From Prunus persica (lineage: Eukaryota; Streptophyta; Magnoliopsida; Rosales; Rosaceae), in the NCBI RefSeq assembly GCF_000346465.2, contig NC_034015.1, forward strand, positions 20,274,462 through 20,338,461: DNA of 64,000 nt, given 5' to 3'. The first letter of the stretch is position 1; each line of letters starts with the position of its first letter. Below, one piece after another: positions 33,566 to 45,729 of this stretch. The notes beneath the pieces are model-generated. The model worked only from the letters and a program-made list of their open reading frames with translations, was not told where the DNA came from and made no database searches. The position numbers were made by a program, and so were the translations under genes.

Positions 33566-34612
33566 TTGTACGTTACAAGATTTTTGTTGGCACATTCATG
33601 GTTAGTTATGAAAAAATCTAACCCCAAATTTGTTAGAATTGACACCCTTCCCAATTGGTAAATGCCTACCAATTTTTCAATGCGAATGAGCGTGCATGTG
33701 GCGTGATTGATTCATAAAGAAAAATTGGTAAAGTTTGATCACAACAGGTGATAATACTCTATTTTTAAAATATATTATTTTACAGGAGATAATATCAAGG
33801 ATAATTCAATGTGTTTTTCTTTCCTGGGTAATTGAAGGTGTTCATACTTGGTCTAATGTCTAGACCAGAAACAAGTGTAAAATTTAAAAAAACCTCAACA
33901 AAAATATATTTATTATATTAATTTTTTTTCGGTTACATATAAAATGGACTTTTACATAATAAAAAATTTGTGTAAATTAATTAATTTGGACCCATGATAT
34001 ACGAATATCGTGCAAGAACGATTGAAAAAAAAAAACAAACGCACGCCGTCCCCAATTCACCAACCAAACAAAAGATAATAAATCACGAGCCGAGTGAGTA
34101 AAAGACGGAGAAACGCGCGGACTAATCGTGTAGGTCCCACGCGGGCCCCACACGAGGAAAGAGAAAGAAGACTCCTCCCTCCAGAGGCTCTACTTGGTCT
34201 CAGCCAAAAGGCAAGCTGGTGAGTGGTGAGCTCTCCCCACAGCACAGTTCCAGCGAAGCAGAGGATGATGATCTCTCCCTCTCTCCTACCGCCATGTGAT
34301 GAAGTCTGATGACTGAAGAATTGTTTGTTTTGAAATGAAATAGAAAATCAGAAAGAGAGAGGAAAAAAAAAGCAACAAAAATACCTTCCTAATTCCGAAA
34401 CCAATAAAGCAAACGCTATCTGTCTGTGTTTGTCTGCCCTCTCTCGTACTTTCTCCCTCCATTAACTACTAGACATTCTCTCTCTCCTTCTCTCTCTTGC
34501 CCTCTCTCTTCGTTTGGAGAGAGAAAGAGGAGAAAGCTTTTCATTCAGCGGAGCAAGACACGACTGTTTATCAGCTACCCATTTCTTTCGATACATCTGA
34601 TTTATAGCAGCA

Positions 34613-37600
34613 ATGTCGAGCCCGCCTCCGGGGACAACTCCGGCCCCTTCTTCGCCGCCGGCGACGAACACAACCACACCACCAGCAGCTCCGGCACCGT
34701 CTTCGCCACCCCCGCCATCGACCCCGAGCGCGCCACCACCGTCGACCCCGAGCGCGCCACCACCATCGACCCCGAGCGCGCCACCACCATCGACCCCGAG
34801 CGCACCACCACCAGCCACTCCCTCATCACCTCCACCACCATCATCAACCACACCCACAACGCCGTCGACCACTCCTCCTCCGGCCTCTTCGGCCTCTCCG
34901 CCGCCGCCTTCGAGTTCATCATCCCGCTCTCCTCCTCCGCCGACTAGTTCGGGCACTACGCCTTCGACCCGGAGTCCTCCGCCTCCAAAATCCGTTTCTC
35001 CGCCTTCTCCGCCATCGTCGAACTTGGATTCGGGGGTTATAATCGGGATTGCCATTGGGGCTGTAGCGATCTTTGCAGTGCTGACTATCTTCTGCATTTT
35101 TTGCACTAAGAAGAAGAAGAGGAGGAGAAGGGATGACGAAAACTATTATATACCTCCCCCGCCGCCTCCTGGGCCTAAAGGTATCAGCTTTCTTTGTTTT
35201 TTGAGATTTTGTGATCTGGTTTTGGTACCTTTTTTTTGTTTGTGTTTTGGGGTAAGTTTTAGATTCGGTTTCATTTGGACCATTTTGATCACTCTGTATG
35301 CAGAAATGGTCTTTAGCTAGATTTTGTGGGTTTAGAGGAGCCCGATGGATCTGGTCATGGTATAAATTTATAAATTCAATTTTCCGCATTTCCCCCAAAA
35401 TGTTGCCATCGTTTCGCATTGCAATGATTTTTGTTTATAATTATCCCGATTGGTGATGACTTCTGCTTGTGTGATTATATGGATTAACATGAAGCCCTGT
35501 TGAATCTGGTAAAGCATGCTATATTCAGGGGTTATGCCTTGTGTCCTTTTCATGGTCATTATGTATCGTGTTATGCATAAGTAGAAAACTTCCAACTTAT
35601 AAATACTCGACTTGAATTCTGAATCTTACTCTCAAATCTTTGAATATCAATCACTACTTCACTCTCGTAAGAGACATTGGATTCTTTTTAACATTTCACT
35701 TGGATTAAAAGACTCGTGGAGTTTTATGGTTGCCTTTTTGTTTTTGTTTCTATGACTTATTATTTTATTCCAGTTTTGTTCGAAAGAAGACATTTTCTGA
35801 GGAAGTTTCTTTGTACACCTAAAAATTTGCGTCTGACTGCCCATGAACGAAAACATATCATTGCTGTGGATTATCCAGATGGATGGTAATACTGATTTCC
35901 TAGTGTTGTATTTTTCAGATGACCCATACGGTGGTCCACCACATCGGTGGCAACAAAATCTTCCTCCTGCAGAGCATGTAGTCACAATGATGCCAAAGCC
36001 ATCTCCTCCACCAGCTCCAGCATCACGTCCGCCATACTCACCACAGAGTGTTCCCCCACCACCACCACCACCTTTCACAAGCAGCAGTGGAGGTTCTGGT
36101 TCCAATTATTCAGGGGGTGAAACTCCACTCCCACCGCCTCCACCAGGCTATACCTTGGGTTTCTCTAAAAGCACATTTACATATGAGGAACTAGCATTAG
36201 CAACAGAAGGCTTCTCAGATTCCAATCTCCTTGGACAAGGTGGATTTGGATATGTACACAAAGGAGTCCTTCCGAATGGGAAGGAAGTGGCAGTCAAGCA
36301 GCTAAAAGCTGGAAGTGGGCAAGGGGAACGTGAATTCCAGGCAGAAGTTGAAATTATTAGCCGTGTACATCACAGACATCTTGTTTCACTGGTTGGGTAT
36401 TGCATGACTGGATCGGAGAGACTACTTGTTTATGAATTTGTTCCAAATAATACCATGGAGTTCCACTTACATGGCAAGTTTTTTTTTTCCCGCACACATG
36501 ATTGAGTTTATGATGATAAACACCTTTATTTTAATCAAAAGTAAAACAATGAATTTAAATAGTCAAGTTGATAGACTGTCGCTTGATTGTTATACGGTGA
36601 ACTCTCATCATTAGTGTTATGATTTTCCATCTGCGAATGTGAAGTATGCGTCTATAGAATTTAGGTTATGATTAGGTGATATTTACCATTATAATGTTGG
36701 TTCATACTTCTGGTTACAAGGATCTGATAGACTGTTCGTATTGCAGGAAAAGGACGACCTACCATGGATTGGCCCACCAGACTGAAAATTGCTTTAGGAT
36801 CTGCAAAAGGACTAGCATATCTTCACGAGGATTGTAAGCTCTCTGTGTCCGTGCACACACAGAAATGCACTTGAAAAAGAATCACTTTAAATAGTATTTG
36901 ACATCATAACTTCAGATTTTTGATTGTAATAATCTGTACATGCATGCAGGTCATCCTAAAATCATTCATCGTGATATCAAAGCAGCTAATATACTTTTGG
37001 ATTTCAAGTTTGAGGCGAAGGTATGGACTGTCAATCGATTTTCTTATGGCTTTCCAAAATTTACAATTCTTAAAATTAATGTTAGTTCCTGAATGGCAAG
37101 TTGTTGGCTGCCTGAGTTTTGTTCTTCTTGATATATGGCCGGCTATTACTCAGCCTTGGAAAGTTGGTGCTTAAATTATTTTGAATGAGATATATTACGC
37201 TCAAATTTGATCAGTTCTAGGTGATTATATTAAAGTTTATTGGTTGTGATCATGTCAAGGAGTGTTTAGATTGAGATTCACCATCTTTGTCACAGGTTGC
37301 GGATTTTGGACTTGCCAAGCTGTCCTCTGATGTTAATACTCACGTTTCCACCCGAGTGATGGGAACTTTTGGGTAAGACCCATTTCTTTCATATTAAAAT
37401 TGCCAGTGGAATTTGATATCATTATGATTTTCGTTTGAGATTGACCCAAAATAGGACTAGGATTTTTTTTTGTTTCCATCTCTTCCAAAATGTCTGTTGC
37501 TATGCTTGAGCTGATTCTCTCTTTCTAGTTATTGTTTTTCATAGAACATATTTATTGCATGATTGTGTTGAACACCCAAACTGTATGCAATCATATGTGT

Positions 37601-38682
37601 ATGGTCATGCTGTCAATCCTTGTTGCTTTGCTATGATTGAGAGGTCTCAGGTTCTCAAGATTGTTGTGAATGTTGTTTGGTGTGATGACGAGATGTTCAT
37701 CCTAGTTTAGCGTGTCTAAATGATCCATCGTGATATATCTGCATTGCTTAGTATATATCTACACTTATTATTCATGTTCTTACCTGCTCGCTACCTTCAG
37801 GTATCTGGCTCCAGAATATGCTTCAAGTGGAAAACTCACAGACAAGTCAGATGTTTTCTCCTTTGGGGTTATGCTTTTGGAGTTGATTACTGGACGCCGG
37901 CCTGTTGATGCATCTCAAACTTTCATGGAGGATAGTTTAGTAGACTGGGTGAGTGATAACTTGCTTTGTCTGTGAACACTGCTTTCTTGATCAAGATTTC
38001 CCCCTTTTGGCTTTTATCATTTGGGTTTTGGGTTGCTAGAGTATCATTGGTACTTATAGAGAGCATGTTGTGGCATTGCAGGCAAGGCCTGTGTTAACTC
38101 GAGCGCTAGAAGAAAGAAACTTTGATGGACTGGTTGATCCTAAGCTGCAGAATAGTTTTGACCCCAATGAGATGGCTCGCATGGTTGCTTGTGCTGCAGC
38201 TTGTGTACGTCATTCTGCACGGCGTCGGCCTCGAATGAGTCAGGTAAATTTTCTTCAGTAAGAGCTTAAGCTTTCACATTCCTCGTGTGCTGATGCAAGT
38301 TCATATCCTTTGTATGTGCAATTATTGAAGTGTCTTCTGACCAATTTTTACTTGATACATGCAGGTTGTCCGTGCTTTAGAGGGAGATGTGTCTTTGTCT
38401 GATCTCAATGAAGGAATCAGGCCCGGGCAGAGCAATGTCTATAGTTCATATGGGAGCTCAGACTATGACACAAGCCAGTACAAAGAGGACATGAAAAAAT
38501 TCAGGAAGATGGCACTGGGAAGCCAGGAGTATGGTGGTAGCAGCGAGTATAGTGCACCCACCAGTGAGTATGGCTTGTACCCGTCTGGCTCAAGCAGCGG
38601 TGAAGGCCAAAGCCGCCTAACAACCCGAGAAATGGAGATGGGAAGGATTAAGAACAGTAAAGGTTTTAGTGGAACCTCTTGA
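34613..38682 (+). CDS. PERK1: Proline-rich extensin-like receptor kinase, PERK1-type
   Basis: Eight exons (34613-35180, 35919-36473, 36747-36833, 36950-37020, 37296-37372, 37801-37948, 38082-38243, 38365-38682) encode 661 residues. The extracellular part (1-138) is proline/serine-rich, wall-associated in this family, with four [12 protein letters not shown] repeats. One transmembrane helix (141-164) is followed by KKKKRRRR. A second proline-rich stretch precedes the kinase. Kinase motifs: [15 protein letters not shown] (K316), [10 protein letters not shown] (D412), DFG (430-432) and [20 protein letters not shown]. All catalytic residues are present and it is an RD kinase. PERKs are thought to sense wall or wounding cues. 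Intron 2 is GC-AG: the exon ends at CATG (36473), followed by GCAAGT, and only this keeps [10 protein letters not shown] in frame. PERK1 identity rests on family features and neighbours. Confidence 0.95.
34718..34813 (+). repeat. Four tandem 24-base repeats in PERK exon 1
   Basis: The unit starts TCGACCCCGAGCGCGCC and encodes STPSAPPP; four copies differ only at third positions. Being a multiple of three, it expands or contracts the extracellular domain without frameshift. All three plus frames and the antisense frames stay open here, producing spurious repetitive ORFs. Confidence 0.9.
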
Positions 38683-39714
38683 CACAGCCAATGCACAAAT
38701 TTTCCTGTAAAAAGCTACCCCCCCAATATTCTTACATTGATTTCAAGAACAAAGTGTTTATCACCAATTATGTCTATTTTTTTTTTTCATCCATTTGAAC
38801 TATCGGTTTTACAGTGTACTTAGGAGCGCTTATACAATAGTAAACAAATAATCTTATCCAATTCTTTTATTTGTGGCTTAATCTTTCTTCTTTTACATAT
38901 TAAGCACCACATGAACATGCGTGCATGTTTTTTGAATGATGGTTTTTGGTTCCATTTACTTTTCTAAAAGGTTTGCTCAAATTCTGTTCATCATGAAAGG
39001 CAAACAGAGCCAATTTTTCCAACCCTAGTGGCTAATGGTGTCGCGGCCCGCATGTCCAACACAGAAAAGGCTGTATATCTCTGACAAAGTCAAATAAAGT
39101 CTTTATCTTTTTTTGGTTGAAGAAGAAGAAAATGCCGACCAGCCCATGCTCCTTGGCTGCTCGTGCTGTCTTGCACATGCCCCCTTTTTTTTTTAATGAC
39201 CCTCATCAGTTGGTGGGGACTGGGAATAGGGGACCTCTCTGCTAGTTCGAATTTGGCAAAATACAACTCTGTTCATAACAAAAATCCTCGAATTTTAATC
39301 AAGTACATCGGAAATTTGAATGAAGAACACTATTAATTTGTATGTACAAAAATTTGATTTGACTTTTTTTTTTTTCCTTTTTTTCCTTTTAAATATTTTT
39401 GGCCGTCGTTTGTTTTCCAAGGAAGTATAAATGAAGAAAAGAATATGAATTTGAATGTTTTACGTTTGTTTTCGAAATTCTTGTCTGATACTCATCATTA
39501 CCACGAATACAAATTGACTATAAAATCCAAAAATTCTTCTATCAAACCTTGACAGATACAAAATCGTTTCCTGTGGTGCAGACAACAAGACTCTTGAATT
39601 AGTGAGGTGATGTTACAAAGAAATCCTCTGGTAGGTGTGACAGTATTATAAGAACAATGCTACAAGAGATCAAAGGCCTCATTAAAAAAAAATAGGGCTA
39701 CTAATCATCCGGAA
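38683..39714. other. Convergent 3' region, PERK / S1P
   Basis: About 1 kb between two convergent stop codons. It holds the two 3' UTRs and AT-rich sequence with several poly-T runs. I see no gene or clear repeat. Confidence 0.6.
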
Positions 39715-42700
39715 CTATAGATTAGAAAACCGGCCAGAGCCAGATCCTTTCCTTCGCCGCCGTCGTTTCTGTCGAATTCTCCAAAAGCTCAAAACTAACA
39801 AAATACCTACAATAGCAGCAAAGTAGTTTAAAGAGTAAACGCATTTCAAAACATGTAAACATTTCTTTGGACAAATTGGAAAAGTCAATGATCATTTACC
39901 AGTTACAGCAATTATTGCAGGAACAAGCCAATGACTAGGAACAACCACAGGCATATCAAGCTGCAAAAAGGTTTAGAAGAAACTCCCAGCATTATTTACC
40001 ATGTTATAGTATGGCAGTAAGAGAATTGCATGAGAGAGAATCATTTTCTAATCGAAGTATGAATCTTTCATGAACCATTCGTTGGCTTACCTCGTCCCCA
40101 TAGAACAGGCCGAAGTACCTGTTCCCCAGAGAATCACTTCTATTTTCCCCGAGCAATTTGGGATGCTTCAAATTGGAAGTATCGACTGTAGAATTTAAAC
40201 CTCTATCCAAGTCAACTACAGAATAACCAGGTAATCTTCTGTTTGTTCCCCTGATCTGTGAACTGTAACCTTTAGTGCCCCAGATTTCAAATAAAGAGTC
40301 ACTCCCACAGATCACGTCCTTTCCCACAACAGCAGAATATGTAGAGAAATTCACATCCGTTCTACGGGACGGTAGTTGGTTGTCTTCCACATATAAAGGT
40401 GATTTTTGTTTAACTGAGTTTGAGAAAAGCACAGGATCTTTGATGTTTCCACCGGTAAAATCTAATATTTTCCTCAAGAGCCAATAACAATTAGTTACCA
40501 TATGACTGCTGTCCAAACAGTTAGAGTCTCCATACACTACAACACGACCTTCACCCACCTCTAAAAGACCAAGAATGGGAGAATCTGCCTGCATTTGTCA
40601 ATAGGCACCATAATCAAAATCATGTATGAATCATGATTGAGTTTAATTATCAAAATGGAAATAACTGCATGCCTGATATTCTAAACGTCCTGCACGTGGT
40701 TAAATCAACTTTTGGTTCAAGGAATATTGCATAATTTTGTGTGTGTGTGTGTGTGTGTGTCTGTGAAAGAGACAGAGAGAGGAAGACTCATTCAAGTTGA
40801 GACATGAAAAAAGAAAACAAAATGTTGAATGAGTAGCATTCCTGCTTACCATGGTCATCTCAGGAGTCCGAAGTACATTCTGAGTGGCCCCACTCTCAGA
40901 GCTATCCAGGAAAGGGAACTTGTGCACATAACCACCTCGTGGAAACCTCACTATATCTGTTCCAGATGCATACCGACTATGCTCACCATTAATAGAAAAA
41001 TCGCCATTTAGAATCTTATCTCCAAATGCAATCCCAAACGGAGCCAAAAGGTCATTCAACGCTGGAACATTTGCGCCTCCAGTGACTGGAGTCCACCAGC
41101 TTCGTGTGTTGTCATCAAAGAATCTCATCTTCACCATCGTGTCCACATTATACCATTCGGAAAACACAGCTAACCCCAGTCCAGAATTAAGAACATCATC
41201 CCGCAGTTTATCAATCTCCTCTTGAAAGTACTCTTCTTCAAGATCTACCAGAAGAAGTGTTCCATACCGGAGAGCGTCAAAGCAAGTAAAAGGCGAACCA
41301 AGTGTTTCCACATAATACCCAGCATCTCGTAACATGTTGAACATAATGTGAAAATTTGTATGCAGGTGATCCCCATGCCAGTCAAGTATGTCATTACGAA
41401 CATCCAAAGAGTCTCTGGGGATATAACCTGGAGGGTATTTAATATTGTGAAACTGATCCCACAAAACTCGTTTTGATCTTGGTGGAGTAGGGACAACCTT
41501 CAATTTCAACTGAAGCACACAAGTACTAATCCTAATATCCTTTTCTCCTTGAGCTGGAGGACTGTATACCCTAAGAGTAACATTGCCTCCAATCTCTCCA
41601 GAAAATTGTGCACCTTCTTCCTTAATTTGCATGTGAAGCGCTAAATAACCAGTCCAAGGCCAGATAACTTCAGAATAAGTAAAGTGAATGCTTAGAAGAT
41701 TCCCTACTTCATCTAAAGGATGCCATGTGGGTGGACTTTCAATGTAGCCGATTACACCCATCCCATTTAGAATGGTAGCATTAAAGATAACAGGCATGGC
41801 ACCTGCATAAAGCGGTTGACGACAGAAGGGCCAGGAGTAAGGGCAATCTGTATAATCGAGAGTACTTGGGAAGATGCTGGCACGAGGTTTGTAACTCTTA
41901 AGGATTTCATATGATTCTAACCTGACCAAAAAGTCAAAACTTAAAACTGAAAACCAGTAAAACAAATGCTAAACAGTAAGAATAACCATAAATGAGATCC
42001 GTACAAAAAAAGTAAAGGGCCTATAAATCAGGAGAACTTACAGATCGACCCTGCCTGCACCTTGCTCATACATATTCGGACCAGAAAGCTTCGCAGCACC
42101 CTCAACCAATGCTTGTTTCATGCTTGCCGGATTTAAAGTGTCCTTCCTACTGCTCTCAGGGATAACACTCACAAGCAGGCATACCATACCAGCAACCACA
42201 GGACTTGCCACACTAGTGCCAGATAAGCTTTTACAGCCAGTACTGATCCTAGATCCCATAATGTCCCGTCCATATGCGACTACATCCGGCTTCACCCGAC
42301 CATAACTGTGCAGAGAAAACTTATAAAGTTAACGTTAACATAGCTTGTACGGCCCAAGGAACAACAAAGGATTGAATGCCTTAAGATCACTTTAAAAACC
42401 TTGTAAAGATCAGAGCACCAAACACTAGAAAATACACAGCACTATTAGTCTCTTGAAAAAAGGCATAACCATGGGAAAGGAAGATAAAAATTGCAATAAG
42501 TGGTACGAAGGAAAATATATTAGATTACCCATGAGGCATCTCCCAAGTACTCATGCCACGTGAAGAAAAAGAAGCAATGTGATCACTGTAGTCAATGCCG
42601 CCAACACCAATGACATCACTTTGGTCTGCTGGATTGTTTAGAGTTCCATAAAGTGGTCCATCATTTCCAATTGCCGAAACCATAATTATATTGTTTGCAG

Positions 42701-43772
42701 TTATTTCCCAAACCTGTGAGCAAATGCAGCACAAATTTAAGTTCCACACTTCAATAGCACAACATGTATGATATATGCCCACACATGTTTCAGTGCAGAA
42801 CCTAGAAGTTGATAAACCACCACACTAAAAGGTTCTTTATGAAATACAGAAAATTAACCAAGGACCCTTACCTTCTCTACAAATGGGAGGTCCAAGTAAT
42901 CAGGTCCACCTATACTTAGATTTAACACGTCCATATTGGTTGCAATGGCATAGTTGAATGCATCAAGGAACCATGATGTGTATGATACCTGCAATAAGCT
43001 GAACACAGGCTTCTCATAATCTTGCTAAATTTGATAAACCAAATGAAACGCCATGAAGCTAAGTATTTAAAACCATGGCTTGAATACAAAGTTCTCTAAA
43101 TCTTGCTTTCAAAGACTTTCTTTTGAAAAGATAATCTATATCATTCTAGTCATAATGCCATATCAATAAATCTTCCAATGTCCGATGTCATTACCTGTGC
43201 GTCTGTAAACACACGAAAAGCATAGATCTCTGTATCAGGAGCAAAACCGAGACACTCTGCATCTACACCAGCAATAACACCAGCAACAAATGTCCCATGT
43301 CCAAGATTGTCGTTTAATGTATCTTCATTGGTCCAGTTTGTGCGCTCCTGGATAATTGCTCAAAATTGAAAACCAGCATAGCACCGTGATTTTTACTTTT
43401 ATTTTTATAAGCAAACAGAAAAATATAAGGCAAATAACAGTGATTAAGTCTGACTACAAACATCCACAAGGCGAAAAGACTCGAGCCTCTTTTCCCAGAA
43501 AACAGTACCTTAATATTACGAAAATGTGGGTGATTAGCTCGAATGCCAGTGTCAAATATGGCCATTTTGACTTTTGTACCAGTATACCCCTTTTCCCAGA
43601 GAAAATCCGCTCCAAATAATGAAGTAACTTGAGATTTCTGCAAGAATTAAATTAAGAGAGTTAATTAAAAATAAACACTAAGGAATTTTTCAAGAATCAG
43701 AACAAACCAAAAAAAGAAGGAACACTGCTGGAACTTTCTCCAAATTTAATTTCAAAATGGCCAGTTTTTGAG

Positions 43773-43804
<32 letters not shown>

Positions 43805-44673
43805 GGGCTTCTCCACGTTATCTTGGATTTATTGAGAAAAACATAGTGAAGTGATATATTCTGAAATACGTTCCGCCATTATCAAGTTAAACCCAATTAG
43901 GAAAGACTTGTAGCTTAGCCAAGATAAACCTTTCCCACAAAATAGGATAAACACCCATAGAAAAATATACGAATCCCAACTTCAATCTCCTTCCTGTTCC
44001 TCAATTGAAATGGAAATCAAGAGACAATTTCTGGTCATAAAAACAGAAACGCATTGCGCAAGAAGTTCTTTTGGTTTCATACAAATGCACCAAAACCCAC
44101 CTGAGCCATGAGCTGCCTTCTCCACCTAATCGAATAATTACTTGTGGCCGTAAAATGTGTATCGCCGCCGGCTTCGCTAAAGGACATCGCCGTTAAAATT
44201 TTCCCCGGCCGCTTCTTTCCATCGACAAAAGCCCCAACTTTGTCTCTTTTTTCCTCTGCAAGCAAACCCCTCCCATACCTCATATCCGCATTGACATCCT
44301 TCACCAGCCCCAACTTCCCAAATTCCGAAACTACTATTTCTTTCGCCGAGTCTTCAATCCAAACCAATCCAAAATCTGTAGGGTACTTCTTGGCCGGGTT
44401 GTTCCTCTCGATCCAATCCCATCCATCGGATCGAACACTCAATTTCAAATACTCACGGTGCTCTTCCGCCCTTTTGTATTCGGCAAATCGAACAACGTAG
44501 TTTTGGCGGTTGGTTTGAGGATGCGAGGAATTTAGGGTACCACGGTTTAGGTCTAGGGTTGGGGAAATTTGGGTCTTGAAATGGAGGAGAGAGATGGAGA
44601 TCGAGACAAAGATGGAGATGAAGATGAAGACGAGGGAGAGCGATGGAGTGGAGGTACGAGGAGAAGTGGTCAT
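39715..44673 (-). CDS. SBT6.1: Subtilisin-like protease SBT6.1, site-1 protease (S1P)
   Basis: Ten exons (44673-44101, 43637-43509, 43347-43195, 42988-42872, 42713-42529, 42305-42042, 41921-40850, 40588-40091, 39960-39900, 39806-39715) encode 1047 residues, close to the family length. An N-terminal hydrophobic signal (about 13-31) is followed by the propeptide ([19 protein letters not shown]). The catalytic triad is D220 (AIFDTGI), H251 (GHGTFVAG) and S417 (SGTSVASP), with the oxyanion asparagine N341 (AIGNDGP). A long luminal region leads to a C-terminal membrane helix ([20 protein letters not shown]) and a basic cytosolic tail. S1P is a Golgi protease that releases membrane-tethered bZIPs such as bZIP17/28 and processes pectin methylesterases and RALF propeptides. 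The gene converges with PERK and diverges from the TilS-like gene. Confidence 0.97.
40739..40761. repeat. (GT)n microsatellite in an S1P intron
   Basis: A short GT tract inside the intron between exons 7 and 8 of the S1P gene, away from the splice sites. Confidence 0.8.
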
Positions 44674-45729
44674 GGCGACGACGGAGCTAAGAAGATTGGC
44701 GTTGACGCTTCATTGATTTGGCGGGAAAGCTCTCGCATCGGAGAAAATGCGGGTCGGTCCGGAGAATCACTGTTTAATCTTTCAGTTTAACTTGTCTTTC
44801 TTTTTTGGCTGACTTGTCTTTTCTTCTCTATAAAAAATAAAAAAAACAACTTGTCTTTTTTTTCGCTCAAATTTATCAGATTTTAATTTTATAAAATAGT
44901 AAATAAATAAATAAATGTTTTAAAATCTTGTTAAAGCCCATCTGGCCCATCGAATATTTTCACTACCCGAGTTCTCATGCCCAGTCCAATTTGTACCTGC
45001 AGTTTATTTTCTCTACCCGAGTTTCTACGTTATAGCATCTTCAACAGTAGTAGCAAATAAAATTCATCAAATTGAAGTTTGTTAACCTACGTGGTAATTT
45101 GAAAAGCTTTATTTGCTATTTGAATAATTTTTGCTTTAACATACTCTTTAATTCAGTTAATGTAATATCAAGAAAAAAAATGAAAAAAATGAAAAATGTC
45201 CAAATATTAATTATATGAAAAGGAAAAAAAAAATATGTTTTTAACATTTTCAAGGTGGGTTTTGTTTTTCCAAAGTAAAATGAAATATTTGAAGAGCAAA
45301 GTCAACTTACCAATCCTGAAGAGAGAGAAAGAGGTTGCAACTTCGATGACTGAGGTTGACGAATTTAAATACATAATTTAACTTTTATTTGTTAAGTTAT
45401 CATTTTTTAAACCGCAATCTCTCTTGAAATTTTAGAAATAACAGCTTTTAGATGAAATTTAAAGTTGAAATTTATTATCTCTAAATTCCACGGTTTTTCT
45501 CACATAAAATTTATAAATTTCTATGTTTTTTAAATCAAAACATGAGAATTAGATCGTGGTAAAACGGGTACAGGACAAAAAGTTTTTTTGGCATTTTGTT
45601 GCTTTCATTTGTTAGGTTAAACGCTGCGTTTTGTTCGTACCTCACGACAACGGCTCTGTATAATGCCTTCTCCATCTCAACGCTATCAGTTAAAAACAGA
45701 GCAATCCACTCAAAGCTTGAAGCTTGGAA
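44674..45729. other. Bidirectional promoter region, S1P / TilS-like gene
   Basis: About 1 kb between divergent start codons should contain both promoters. The centre (about 44820-45560) is very AT-rich. The phrase TTATAGCATCTTCAACAG at about 45031 resembles the ends of common plant MITEs, but I could not delimit an element. Confidence 0.5.

Larger units (their letters stand above)
29668..34612. other. Gene-poor region of about 4.9 kb
   Basis: From the NYC1 stop to the PERK start I find no gene. The first several hundred bases are NYC1 3' UTR and downstream sequence, including a (CT)n tract at 30013-30058. The middle is AT-rich, with a second (CT)n at about 32160-32181 and a SINE remnant at 33448-33565. 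The last few hundred bases, pyrimidine-rich from about 34430, are the PERK promoter and 5' UTR. A block at about 30180-30960 has non-coding repeat-like text I could not classify. Confidence 0.5.

Noticed and set aside
34462..35106. Glycine/valine-rich minus-strand frame and a second plus-strand frame with DPERATT repeats
   Set aside because: Both are shadows of the PERK proline-rich exon, whose 24-base repeat keeps all frames open.
36474..36490. GT donor inside GGCAAGTTTT for PERK intron 2
   Set aside because: It would put exon 3 out of frame and destroy KGRPTMDW. The GC donor four bases earlier is needed.
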